NCBI RefSeq assembly: GCF_007856155.1
Contig: NZ_CP042266.1
Span: forward strand, 1,550,001 to 1,614,000
Reading direction: 5' to 3'
Origin: Streptomyces qinzhouensis
GTDB lineage: Bacteria > Actinomycetota > Actinomycetes > Streptomycetales > Streptomycetaceae
Length of the DNA stretch: 64,000 bases
In this document: positions 43,981 to 53,169 of the stretch, in pieces
Layout: each line of letters starts with the position of its first letter
Position numbering within the stretch: position 1 is the first letter of the stretch
Translations under genes and position numbers: made by a program
Notes under the pieces: generated by a model
What the model was told of the DNA's origin: nothing
Databases searched by the model: none
What the model saw: the letters and a program-made list of their open reading frames with translations, nothing else

Positions 43981-46719
43981 TCAGTGCGCCGCGGACTCCC
44001 AGTCGCTGCCCACGCCGACGGATACGTCGAGCGGGGCGCTCAGCTCCGCCGCGCCGGACATCTCCCGGCGCACCAGGGCCTCCACGGCCTCGCGTTCGCC
44101 GGGGGAGATCTCCAGCACGATTTCGTCGTGGACCTGGAGCAGCAGCCGGGAGGTCAGTCCGGCTTCCCGCAGCGCGGAGTCCACCCGCAGCATGGCGATC
44201 TTCACGATGTCCGCGGCGGTCCCCTGGATGGGGGCGTTCAGCGCCATCCGCTCGGCGGCCTCGCGGCGCTGGCGATTGTCGCTGGTGAGATCGGGCAGAT
44301 AGCGGCGGCGGCCGAACACGGTGGCCGTGTAGCCGGTGGCGCGGGCCTCGTCCACCACATGGTGGAGATAGTCGCGGACGCCGCCGAAGCGCTCGAAGTA
44401 GGTGTCCATCAGGGCACGGGCCTCGCCCGCCTCGATGTTCAGCTGCTGGGAGAGCCCGAAGGCGGAGAGTCCGTACGCCAGGCCGTAGGACATGGCCTTG
44501 ATCTTGCGGCGCATCTCGGCGTCGACATCGGAGGTGGCGACGCCGAAGACCTGGGAGGCCACGGTGTTGTGGAGGTCCTCGCCGGAGGCGAAGGCCCGGA
44601 TGAGGCCTTCGTCCTGCGAGAGATGGGCCATCACGCGCAGTTCGATCTGGCTGTAGTCGGCGGTCATCAGGGACTCGAAGCCCTCACCGACGACGAAGCC
44701 GCGGCGGATGGCCCGGCCCTCGTCGGTACGCACCGGCACATTCTGCAGATTGGGGTCGGTGGAGGAGAGCCGGCCGGTGGCGGCCACGGTCTGGCTGAAG
44801 GTGGTGTGGATCCGGCCGTCGGTGGCGACGGTCTTGATCAGGCCCTCGACGGTGGAGCGGAGCCTGGCCTGCTCCCGGTGGCGGAGCATGATCACGGGCA
44901 GTTCGTGATCGGTCTGGCCGGCGAGCCAGGCCAGCGCGTCGGCGTCGGTGGTGTAACCGGTCTTGGTCTTCTTGGTCTTGGGCAGATTCAGCTCGCCGAA
45001 GAAGACCTCCTGGAGCTGCTTGGGCGAGCCGAGGTTGAACTCGTGGCCGACCGCGGCGTGTGCTTCCTTGACCGCCTGCTGGACGGCGCCCGCGAACAAC
45101 TCCTCCATGGCCTCCAGATGGGCACGGTCGGCGGCGATGCCGTACCGCTCCATCCGGGCGAGGAGGAGGGAGGTCGGCAGCTCCATATCGTGCAGCAGGT
45201 CGGCGGCGCCGACCTCGGTGAGCCGGGCGCCGAGGGCGTCACCGAGGTCGAGGACGGCACGGGCCTGGGCCATCAGGGCGTCGGCCTCGGCGTGCTCGTC
45301 GGTGCCGAAGGCGAGCTGGCCGTCGGCGGCCGCCGGGGTCAGTTCCCGTCCGAGATACTCCACGGAGAGGGCGTCGAGGGCGAAGGAGCGGCGCCCGGGC
45401 TTGACCAGATAGGCCGCGAGGGCGGTGTCCATGGTGATGCCGGCGAGGGGCCAGCCGTGCTCGGGGAAGACCCGCAGGGACTCCTTGGCGCCGTGCAGCA
45501 CCTTGGGGCGGGCGGGGTCGCCGGCCCAGTCGGCGAAGGCCCGCTCGTCGGCCTCGTCGAGCCGGGTGGGGTCGAACCAGGCGGCCTTGCCGTCGGCGGC
45601 GGCGAGGGCGACCTCGGCGACGCGGCCGGTGCCGAGGGACCAGCTCGCGACGGTGGCCATGCCGAGCGGCCGGTCTCCGTGGGCGGCGAGCCAGGGGGCC
45701 AGTTCACCGCCGGCGAGGACGGAGCCGTCCAGTTCGACACCGGCGGCCGGGGCCGGGGGCTCCTCCTCGGCCGTGCCGGGGTCGACCGCCAGCAGCCGCT
45801 CGCGCAGGCTGGGATTGCGGATCTCCAGCACTTCGAGGAAGCCCTGGAGGGCCGCACGGTCGTAGGGAGCGCGCTCCAGGTCGGCCACGGCCTTCGGCAG
45901 CTCGACGTCCCGGACCAGTTCGGTGAGGTGGCGGTTGAGCTTGACGGCTTCCAGATGGTCCCGCAGGGACTGGCCGACCTTGCCCTTGACCTCGTCGGCG
46001 CGCTCGACCAGCTCGGTGAAGGAACCGAACTGGTTGATCCACTTGGTCGCGGTCTTCTCGCCGACGCCGGGGATGCCGGGGAGGTTGTCCGACGGGTCAC
46101 CGCGCAGGGCGGCGAAGTCCGGATACTGCGCCGGGGTCAGTCCGTACTTCTCCTGCACCTTCTCGGGGGTGAAGCGGGTCAGCTCGGAAACCCCCTTGGT
46201 GGGGTAGAGCACGGTGGTGTGCTCGCTGACCAGCTGGAAGGAGTCCCGGTCGCCGGTGACGATCAGCACCTCGAACCCGGCGGCCTCGGCCCGGGTGGCG
46301 AGGGTTGCGATGATGTCGTCGGCCTCGAAGCCCTCGACGGCGAAGCGGTCCGCGTTCATCGTGTCGAGCAGTTCGCCGATCAGCTCGACCTGGCCTTTGA
46401 ACTCGTCGGGCGTCGAGGAGCGGTTCGCCTTGTACTCGGGGAAGTCCGCGGAGCGCCAGGTCTTGCGGGACACGTCGAACGCGACGGCGAAGTGGGTGGG
46501 CGCCTCGTCGCGCAGCGTGTTCGCCAGCATCGACGCGAAACCGTAGACGGCGTTCGTCGTCTGGCCGCTCGCGGTGGTGAAGTTCTCCGCGGGCAGCGCG
46601 AAGAACGCCCGGTACGCCAGGGAGTGCCCGTCCATGAGGAGCAGGCGCGGACGCCCCCCACCGCCCTCGTGCGTGCCGTCGGGGGTCCGGGGAGTCTTCT
46701 TCGATGCCGTCTCAGCCAC
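43981..46719 (-). CDS. polA: DNA polymerase I
   Basis: 912 residues starting MAETASKKTPRTPDG. Start is GTG 46717-46719, not the earlier ATG at 46791: polymerase homology begins with LLLMDGHSLAYRAFFALP and the damage promoter ends 7 nt before this GTG. The 5'-3' exonuclease (ADDIIATLA, GDRDSFQLV, GDPSDNLPG) and polymerase (DYSQIELRVMAHLSQDE, RRKIKAMSYGLAYG, QVHDEIVLE) domains are complete. The middle 3'-5' exonuclease fold lacks the DxE and other metal ligands, so it should not proofread, as usual in actinobacteria. It fills gaps after UvrABC incision. Confidence 0.97.
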   Translation of the reverse strand: MAETASKKTPRTPDGTHEGGGGRPRLLLMDGHSLAYRAFFALPAENFTTASGQTTNAVYGFASMLANTLRDEAPTHFAVAFDVSRKTWRSADFPEYKANRSSTPDEFKGQVELIGELLDTMNADRFAVEGFEADDIIATLATRAEAAGFEVLIVTGDRDSFQLVSEHTTVLYPTKGVSELTRFTPEKVQEKYGLTPAQYPDFAALRGDPSDNLPGIPGVGEKTATKWINQFGSFTELVERADEVKGKVGQSLRDHLEAVKLNRHLTELVRDVELPKAVADLERAPYDRAALQGFLEVLEIRNPSLRERLLAVDPGTAEEEPPAPAAGVELDGSVLAGGELAPWLAAHGDRPLGMATVASWSLGTGRVAEVALAAADGKAAWFDPTRLDEADERAFADWAGDPARPKVLHGAKESLRVFPEHGWPLAGITMDTALAAYLVKPGRRSFALDALSVEYLGRELTPAAADGQLAFGTDEHAEADALMAQARAVLDLGDALGARLTEVGAADLLHDMELPTSLLLARMERYGIAADRAHLEAMEELFAGAVQQAVKEAHAAVGHEFNLGSPKQLQEVFFGELNLPKTKKTKTGYTTDADALAWLAGQTDHELPVIMLRHREQARLRSTVEGLIKTVATDGRIHTTFSQTVAATGRLSSTDPNLQNVPVRTDEGRAIRRGFVVGEGFESLMTADYSQIELRVMAHLSQDEGLIRAFASGEDLHNTVASQVFGVATSDVDAEMRRKIKAMSYGLAYGLSAFGLSQQLNIEAGEARALMDTYFERFGGVRDYLHHVVDEARATGYTATVFGRRRYLPDLTSDNRQRREAAERMALNAPIQGTAADIVKIAMLRVDSALREAGLTSRLLLQVHDEIVLEISPGEREAVEALVRREMSGAAELSAPLDVSVGVGSDWESAAH

Positions 46720-46726
46720 GGAGACG

Positions 46727-46749
46727 ATCCTGCCACGCCCCACTGACAA
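46727..46749 (-). promoter_or_regulatory. PafBC/RecA-NDp damage promoter of polA
   Basis: Minus strand: TTGTCAGTG (46749-46741), 8 nt, CAGGAT (46732-46727), then 7 nt to the GTG. The -35 half is identical to uvrB; the -10 keeps A2 and T6 with C for T at position 1. Confidence 0.8.
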
Positions 46750-46955
46750 TGACGTCCACGGCGTGCTCGGCCTGGCCCGCCGCGCTGTCACCGGCCCGTG
46801 ACAGGATGAGACCGGGCCGGAGTCACCGCCCGTCGAGCAGGCCCCGGTAGCGGAGGCCCGGTCCGCCGAGGCCGGCCCGTGCCGACGGCGCGCGGCGTCC
46901 GGCCGCGACGCGGAGCCCGGCGTGGCCGGGCCCGGTCCCGACCGAGGGGAGCACG

Positions 46956-49235
46956 ATGGTCACGAAGCCGCCCGCGGACGACCCGGCACAGGACGCGCCC
47001 ACGATCGGCCCGCCCGGCCGTTCGGCCGCGGGCCTCCCGGCCGTCGCCCATACGGTGAGGGTCGCCCACGAGCAGATGGGCGCGGCCCGCTCCCTGCGGA
47101 CCCTGCTCAAGGTCAACCAGAAGGACGGTTTCGACTGTCCCGGCTGCGCCTGGCCGGAGGGGTCCGGGAAGCGCCACCGGGCGGAGTTCTGCGAGAACGG
47201 CGCGAAGGCGGTCGCCGAGGAGGCCACGCTGCGCCGGGTGACGCCGGAGTTCTTCGCGGAGCATCCGGTGGCGGAGCTCGCCGAGCGCAGCGGCTACTGG
47301 CTGGGACAGCAGGGCCGGATCACGGAGCCGATGTATCTCCCCGAGGGCGGCGACCACTACACGCCGGTGAGCTGGGAGCGGGCCTTCGCGATCGTGGCGG
47401 AGGAACTGGCCGGGCTCTCCTCCCCCGACGAGGCCGTCTTCTACACCTCGGGGCGGACCAGCAACGAGGCGGCGTTCCTGTTCCAGCTGTTCGTCAGGGA
47501 GTTCGGTACGAACAATCTGCCCGACTGCTCGAACATGTGCCACGAGTCGTCGGGTTCGGCGCTGACCGAGACCCTCGGTGTCGGCAAGGGCAGCGTCTCG
47601 CTGGAGGATCTCCACCAGGCGGATCTGATCGTGGTCGCCGGACAGAATCCGGGCACGAACCACCCCCGGATGCTGATCGCGCTGGAGAAGGCGAAGGCGG
47701 CGGGGGCGCGGATCATCTCGGTGAACCCGCTGCCGGAGGCGGGTCTCGAACGGTTCAAGAACCCCCAGAACCCCCTGAGCCTGCTGCGGGGCACCCAACT
47801 GGCCGATCTGTTCCTCCAGATCCGCATCGGCGGGGACCAGGCGCTGTTCCGGCTGCTCAACAAGCTGATCATCGAGACCGGTGGGGCGGTGGACGAGGAG
47901 TTCGTCCGTGACCACACTCACGGTTTCGAGGAGTTCGCGGCCGCGGCCCGGTCGGCGGACTGGGCCGAGACCCTCACCGCGACCGGTCTGGACCGGGCGG
48001 AGATCGAGCGGGCGCTGGAGCTGGTGCTGGCGTCGGAGCGGACCGTGGTGTGCTGGGCGATGGGCCTGACCCAGCACAAGCACGCGGTGGCCACCATCCG
48101 TGAGGTGGTGAACTTCCTGCTGCTGCGCGGCGCGGTGGGCAGGCCGGGCGCCGGGGTGTGTCCGGTGCGGGGGCACTCCAATGTGCAGGGCGACCGGACG
48201 ATGGGCATCTTCGAGCGCCCCGCGCCCGCGTTCCTCGACGCGCTGGAGAAGGAGTTCGGCTTCGCCCCGCCGCGGCACCACGGCTTCGACGTGGTGCGGT
48301 CCATCCGGGCCCTGCGCGACGGGGACGCGAAGGTGTTCCTTGCGATGGGCGGCAATTTCGTCGCGGCCTCCCCGGACACCGCGGTGACCGAGGCGGCGCT
48401 GCGGCGCGCCCGGCTGACGGTGCAGGTGTCGACGAAGCTGAACCGCTCCCACGCGGTGACTGGCCGCCGGGCGCTGATCCTGCCGACCCTGGGCCGTACG
48501 GACCGGGATGTGCAGGCGGGCGGGCGGCAGTTCGTCACCGTGGAGGACTCGATGGGGATGGTGCACGCCTCGCGGGGCAATCTGCCGCCCGCGAGTCCGT
48601 CGCTGCTGTCCGAGCCGGCGATCGTGGCCAGGCTGGCGAGGGCGGTCCTGGGTGCCGGGTCACGGACGCCGTGGGAGGAGTTCGAACGGGATTACGGCGC
48701 GATCCGCGACCGGATCGCGCGGGTGGTCCCCGGCTTCGAGGACTTCAACGCCCGGGCCGCCCGGCCGGGTGGTTTCACCCTGCCGCACGCCCCGCGGGAC
48801 GAGCGCCGTTTCCCGACGGCCACCGGCCGGGCCAATTTCACGGCCGCGCCGGTGGAGTACCCCCGGGTGCCGGAAGGGCGGTTGCTGCTCCAGACCCTGC
48901 GCTCCCACGACCAGTACAACACCACGGTGTACGGGCTGGACGACCGCTATCGGGGGGTGCGGGGCGGGCGCCGGGTCGTGCTGGTGCATCCGGAGGACGC
49001 CGGGCGGCTGGGGCTGGCGGACGGGGCGTACGTGGATCTGGTGGGCGAGTGGCGGGACGGAGTGGAGCGCCGCGCACCGGGTTTCCGGGTGGTGCACTAC
49101 CCCACCGCCCGGGGCTGCGCGGCCGCGTACTACCCGGAGACGAATGTGCTGGTGCCACTGGACTCCACGGCGGACACCAGCAATACGCCCGCGTCGAAGT
49201 CGGTGGTGGTGCGGCTGGAGCCGCGCGGCGACTGA
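46956..49235 (+). CDS. FdhF/YdeP-family molybdopterin oxidoreductase
   Basis: 759 residues. It has CPGCAWPEG near the N-terminus, GRTSNEAAFLFQLFVREFGTNNLPDCSNMCHE and other molybdopterin-binding segments (GQNPGTNHPRM; PVRGHSNVQGDRTMGI) and a C-terminal MopB-binding barrel (LLLQTLRSHDQYNTTVYGLDDRYRG). It is the YdeP type: formate-dehydrogenase-like without a full N-terminal [4Fe-4S] Cys set or accessory subunits nearby. E. coli YdeP aids acid resistance; the reaction is unknown. ATG 46956 follows GAGGGGAGCACG. Confidence 0.93.
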   Translation: MVTKPPADDPAQDAPTIGPPGRSAAGLPAVAHTVRVAHEQMGAARSLRTLLKVNQKDGFDCPGCAWPEGSGKRHRAEFCENGAKAVAEEATLRRVTPEFFAEHPVAELAERSGYWLGQQGRITEPMYLPEGGDHYTPVSWERAFAIVAEELAGLSSPDEAVFYTSGRTSNEAAFLFQLFVREFGTNNLPDCSNMCHESSGSALTETLGVGKGSVSLEDLHQADLIVVAGQNPGTNHPRMLIALEKAKAAGARIISVNPLPEAGLERFKNPQNPLSLLRGTQLADLFLQIRIGGDQALFRLLNKLIIETGGAVDEEFVRDHTHGFEEFAAAARSADWAETLTATGLDRAEIERALELVLASERTVVCWAMGLTQHKHAVATIREVVNFLLLRGAVGRPGAGVCPVRGHSNVQGDRTMGIFERPAPAFLDALEKEFGFAPPRHHGFDVVRSIRALRDGDAKVFLAMGGNFVAASPDTAVTEAALRRARLTVQVSTKLNRSHAVTGRRALILPTLGRTDRDVQAGGRQFVTVEDSMGMVHASRGNLPPASPSLLSEPAIVARLARAVLGAGSRTPWEEFERDYGAIRDRIARVVPGFEDFNARAARPGGFTLPHAPRDERRFPTATGRANFTAAPVEYPRVPEGRLLLQTLRSHDQYNTTVYGLDDRYRGVRGGRRVVLVHPEDAGRLGLADGAYVDLVGEWRDGVERRAPGFRVVHYPTARGCAAAYYPETNVLVPLDSTADTSNTPASKSVVVRLEPRGD

Positions 49236-49280
49236 GCGCCGGGGCACGGCGGGGTGCGGGCGACGGCACGCGGGCATCGC

Positions 49281-49309
49281 TAAGCGTCCGCTCAGTCATC
49301 TGATATGAC
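49281..49309 (+). promoter_or_regulatory. Two short palindromes upstream of the thioesterase gene
   Basis: AGCG-TC-CGCT (49283-49292) and GTCAT-CTGAT-ATGAC (49295-49309) lie close together, as in TetR-type operators controlling PaaI/fatty-acid genes. The regulator is not in the window. Confidence 0.4.
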
Positions 49310-49371
49310 GGTGCCTGTATGCCTGAGCAAGCAGGCAGTGCACTGGAGCGACCGAGATCGGAGCCGGGCCC

Positions 49372-49869
49372 ATGGGTGAGCACCACACCGTGCAGTTCCC
49401 GCAGGACATCGTCGACGAGTACGCGGCCCTGGGGGTGGACCTGCCCGCGCTGTTCTCGGCGGGGCATCTGGGCGAGCGGATGGGGGTACGGCTTCTGGAG
49501 GCCTCGGCCGAGCGGGTCGTGGGCACCATGCCGGTGGAGGGCAACACCCAGCCGTACGGGCTGCTGCACGGCGGGGCGTCCGCGGTGCTGGCGGAGACGC
49601 TCGGTTCGGTCGGCGCCATGCTCCACGGCCGCAGCAGCAGGATGGCGGTGGGGGTGGACCTCAACTGCACCCACCACCGGGGGGCGCGTTCCGGTCTGGT
49701 CACGGGGGTCGCGACGGCGATCCACCGGGGCAGGTCGACGGCGACGTACGAGATCGTGATCACCGACGAGCAGGAGAAGCGGGTCTGCACGGCGCGGCTG
49801 ACGTGCCTGCTGCGGGACATCGGGCCCGCCGACGCCGACCACGTCCCGGGCCGGGCCCGTACCGTCTGA
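49372..49869 (+). CDS. PaaI-family hotdog thioesterase
   Basis: 165 residues. The hotdog helix and active-site loop are visible: NTQPYGLLHGGASAVLAETLGS with the catalytic Asp/Glu position held by E, then DLNCTHHRGA and VTGVATAIHRGRSTATYEI. PaaI-type enzymes hydrolyse aryl- or acyl-CoA thioesters; which one is not shown. ATG 49372 has GGAGCC upstream. The gene stands alone, with palindromes in its promoter region and a 1-kb gene-free stretch after it. Confidence 0.93.
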   Translation: MGEHHTVQFPQDIVDEYAALGVDLPALFSAGHLGERMGVRLLEASAERVVGTMPVEGNTQPYGLLHGGASAVLAETLGSVGAMLHGRSSRMAVGVDLNCTHHRGARSGLVTGVATAIHRGRSTATYEIVITDEQEKRVCTARLTCLLRDIGPADADHVPGRARTV

Positions 49870-50904
49870 CCGAGCCGCACACTGGGGGCACCCCGGGCCG
49901 GTTCGGGTACGCCCGCCGGCCCGAGGGCGGCCCTCGCCGGGCCGCCTGCACCACAGCGCCCCGGATGACCTCCATCCCGGCGCCCGCACACCCCGGTATG
50001 CCGGGTTTGCCCCGGCATACCGGTGCTCGCCTCCCTCGCCCGCGACCGGCCGGACGACGCTGCGGCCGTCCCGGCGGACGGCCCTGCGGCCACCCGGCCC
50101 ACCTCTTCACGCCCCGCGACGACCGCGCCGGACCCCGAACGCCGTCGTGGCCACGCCCCCACTCTCCGTGATCTTCGGAGGCGACGGCCGTCGCCGCCCC
50201 CGGAGCGCCCGAAACACAGGCTTCACATCCACGTCACCAACGATCCCCAGGACGGTGGACCCGCCACCGCCGGAGGGGCGTTCGCCGGAGGGAAGTTCGC
50301 GCCGCTACCCGGCGCCGCCCGTGCCATGACAGGGACATCTCACCAGTCGTGATGCATCTACGCGGGTCGATCGCCGCCCACCGGGGGCCGGCTGACGGAC
50401 CGTGGCGTGCCCACCCCTGAACACCCGTACTCCACTCCGGCGTTCACCCCGTCCGACCGCGCGAAAGTGGATGCATATGCCATATAAGATATCGCGCCCC
50501 GGCGATAAATTTCACTCTCAGTAATCGGCCCCGGGGTCCGAAAAACGCCCTTCCGCCCCTCACCGACTATCGGACGGTCAGCGGGCCCCGAAAGACGTGA
50601 TAGTGGAGATGACAGGACCAAGATTGCCTCAAGGACCTTAGCGGAACAGGGCGTTCTCACCATGTGGTCACCGACGAGCGGGCAGGAACCCCTCAGCGGG
50701 CCCCCATTCGGGCACACCGATATTCGACCTCGATAACAAGAACGTCACATCCTGACTTCCCTAGTGCCCTGCCCAACCACCTCCCCTTAGAGTCACCGCC
50801 AGTTACCGCGCCGCCGGGCGCATATCAGCACCGCGCATTCCCGTTCGGCCCGGCGACCAAACGGCACCTCTAGGGGGAGGGCCGTGCCAGGGAGAGGACA
50901 TATC
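49870..50904. other. One-kilobase gene-free region before the liv operon
   Basis: No reading frame here has convincing codon use. 49900-50350 is GC-rich with short inverted repeats. 50460-50540 is notably AT-rich for this genome (CATATGCCATATAAGATATC, GATAAATTTCACTCTCAG) and is a probable regulatory or promoter zone. The liv promoter and leader should lie between 50600 and 50890, ending in GGGAGAGGACATATC before the GTG. Confidence 0.6.
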
Positions 50905-52140
50905 GTGCGAAACCGTTCCTTGCTCATACTTACCGCCGTGGTCACGACGGGAGCACTCACCCTCACCGCCTGCGGATCGCGCGATGACGACAAGAAGGGC
51001 AGCGACAGCGGTGGCGGCAAAACCACCGTCGTCATCGGCATCGACGCCCCGCTGACCGGCTCGCTCTCCGCGCTCGGCCAGGGCATCAAGAACTCGGTGG
51101 ACCTCGCGGCCAAGACCGCGAACAAGGACAACGTGGTCCCGGGGGTCGAGTTCAAGGTCGAGTCCTACGACGACCAGGCGCTGCCCGCCTCCGGCCAGCA
51201 GAACGCCATCAAGCTGGTGGCCAACAAGGACGTCCTCGGTGTCGTCGGCCCGCTGAACTCGGGCGTCGCCCAGTCCATGCAGGGCGACTTCGCCAAGGCG
51301 AACCTGGCGCAGATCTCGCCGGCCAACACCAACCCGTCCCTGTCCCAGGGCGACAACTGGGGCTCCGGCGACAAGAAGCGTCCCTTCAAGACCTACTTCC
51401 GCACCGCCACCACGGACGTCATCCAGGGCAAGTTCGCCGCCCAGTACCTGTTCAACGAGGCCAAGAAGAAGAAGGTCTTCGTCGTCGACGACAAGCAGAC
51501 CTACGGCGCGGGCCTCGCGGCGATCTTCGCGGACGAGTTCAAGAAGCTCGGCGGCACCGTGGTCGGCACCGACAAGGTCACGGTCAAGGAGACCGACTTC
51601 TCCCCCGCCGCCGACAAGATCAAGGCCTCGGGCGCGGACTCGGTCTTCTTCGGCGGTCAGTACCCCGAGGGCGGTCTGCTGGCCGACCAGATCAAGAAGG
51701 CCGGCGCCAACGTCCCGACCATGGGCGGCGACGCGCTCTACGACCCGGCGTACATCAAGGCCTCCGGTCAGTCGAACGACGGCGACCTGGCCACCTCCGT
51801 CGGCTACCCGGTCGAGATGCTGCCGACCGCGAAGAAGTTCATCGACGACTACAAGGCGGGCGGCTACAAGGACCCGTACGCGGCTTACGGCGGCTACTCC
51901 TACGACGCCGCCTGGGCCATCATCCAGGCCGTGAAGTCGGTCGTCGACGCGAACGGCGGCAAGGTCCCCGGCGACGCCCGCGCCAAGGTCACCGAGGCGC
52001 TCGCCAAGGTCTCCTTCGACGGAGTGACCGGCAAGGTCTCCTTCGACGAGTTCGGTGACACCACGAACAAGCAGCTCACGGTGTACCGGGTCGAGAAGGG
52101 CGAGTGGAAGTCCATCAAGAACGCCACTCTCCAGGACTGA
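50905..52140 (+). CDS. livJ: Branched-chain amino-acid ABC transporter, substrate-binding lipoprotein
   Basis: 411 residues from GTG 50905, with GGGAGAGGA upstream. The signal ends in a lipobox (LTLTACGS), giving a membrane-anchored receptor. The LivJ/Leu-Ile-Val-binding fold shows as VVIGIDAPLTGSLSALGQG, DQALPASGQQNAIKLVANK and VVGPLNSGVAQSMQG. It is the first gene of livJHMGF, and codon use is biased to C-ending Lys/Gly/Asp codons, as in highly expressed genes. A hairpin follows, so the receptor is likely made in excess of the transporter. Confidence 0.96.
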   Translation: MRNRSLLILTAVVTTGALTLTACGSRDDDKKGSDSGGGKTTVVIGIDAPLTGSLSALGQGIKNSVDLAAKTANKDNVVPGVEFKVESYDDQALPASGQQNAIKLVANKDVLGVVGPLNSGVAQSMQGDFAKANLAQISPANTNPSLSQGDNWGSGDKKRPFKTYFRTATTDVIQGKFAAQYLFNEAKKKKVFVVDDKQTYGAGLAAIFADEFKKLGGTVVGTDKVTVKETDFSPAADKIKASGADSVFFGGQYPEGGLLADQIKKAGANVPTMGGDALYDPAYIKASGQSNDGDLATSVGYPVEMLPTAKKFIDDYKAGGYKDPYAAYGGYSYDAAWAIIQAVKSVVDANGGKVPGDARAKVTEALAKVSFDGVTGKVSFDEFGDTTNKQLTVYRVEKGEWKSIKNATLQD

Positions 52141-52169
52141 GCCGACCGGCCCCCAGCATCTGACCCCAG

Positions 52170-52202
52170 CCGCGCGAGGGTGCAAACAGCGCCCTCGCGC
52201 GG
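52170..52202 (+). terminator. Attenuating hairpin between livJ and livH
   Basis: Stem CCGCGCGAGGG (52170-52180) pairs with CCCTCGCGCGG (52192-52202); inner GC/GC pairs close an ACA-type loop. It probably lets part of the transcripts stop after livJ. Confidence 0.8.
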
Positions 52203-52236
52203 AGTCATATCCGACACGCTCATCGGAGGCTCTGCG

Positions 52237-53169
52237 GTGAACGAACTGCCGCAACAGCTGGCGAACGGCCTAGCCCTCGGTGCCCTCTACGGCCTCATAG
52301 CCATCGGGTACACCATGGTCTACGGCATCGTCCAGCTCATCAACTTCGCCCACGGCGAGATCTTCATGATCGGGGGCTTCGGCGCCCTCACCGCCTATCT
52401 GATCCTCCCCGACGGGAGCTCTCTGATCGTGGCGATTCCCGTCATGATCATAGGTGGAGCCATCACGGCGGTCGCCGTCGCGACCGCGGCGGAACGATTC
52501 GCCTATCGGCCTCTCCGAGGTGCCCCCAGACTGGCCCCGCTGATCACCGCGATCGGCCTGTCCATCGCCCTCCAGCAGATCGTCTGGGCCTGGTACCCGG
52601 ACGCCAAGAAGGCCCGCAGTTTCCCCGAGTTCGCGGGCAAGTCCTTCGAGATCACCGAGAACCTGCACCTCCAGCGGGCGGACCTCTTCGTGCTGGTCCT
52701 GGCCCCGCTCTGCATGTTCGCGCTCGGGCTGTTCGTCTCCAAGAGCCGCAGCGGCCGCGCCATGCAGGCCACCGCGCAGGACCCCGACACGGCCAAGCTG
52801 ATGGGTATCAACACCGACCGCATCATCGTGATGGCCTTCGCCATCGGCGCCGGCTTCGCCGCGATCGCGGCGGTCGCCTACGGCCTGGACAAGGGCCAGA
52901 TCCAGTTCGAGATGGGCTTCATCCTCGGGCTGAAGGCCTTCACCGCCGCCGTCCTCGGCGGGATCGGCAATATCTACGGAGCCATGGTCGGCGGGATCGT
53001 CCTCGGCGTCGCCGAGGCGCTGTCGATCGCGTACGTCGCCGAGATCCCCGGGATGCAGCAGCTCGGCGGCGGCGCCTGGGCCAACGTCTGGGCCTTCGTC
53101 CTTCTCATCCTTGTGCTCCTCGTGCGGCCCCAGGGCCTGCTCGGTGAGCGCGTCGCGGATCGGGCGTGA
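52237..53169 (+). CDS. livH: Branched-chain amino-acid ABC transporter permease LivH
   Basis: 310 residues from GTG 52237, which has GGAGG 8 nt before it. About eight TM helices with the LivH opening LANGLALGALYGLIAIGYTMVYGIVQLINFAHGE and the EAA-like loop (GRAMQATAQDPDTAKLMGIN). It forms the membrane channel with LivM. Stop TGA overlaps the livM GTG start (GTGA). Confidence 0.97.
   Translation: MNELPQQLANGLALGALYGLIAIGYTMVYGIVQLINFAHGEIFMIGGFGALTAYLILPDGSSLIVAIPVMIIGGAITAVAVATAAERFAYRPLRGAPRLAPLITAIGLSIALQQIVWAWYPDAKKARSFPEFAGKSFEITENLHLQRADLFVLVLAPLCMFALGLFVSKSRSGRAMQATAQDPDTAKLMGINTDRIIVMAFAIGAGFAAIAAVAYGLDKGQIQFEMGFILGLKAFTAAVLGGIGNIYGAMVGGIVLGVAEALSIAYVAEIPGMQQLGGGAWANVWAFVLLILVLLVRPQGLLGERVADRA

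Noticed and set aside
50358..50717. A 119-codon minus-strand reading frame in the gap before livJ
   Set aside because: It uses rare codons (TTG, CTA, TCA) freely, has no homology I recognise and no RBS; codon use does not match its neighbours.
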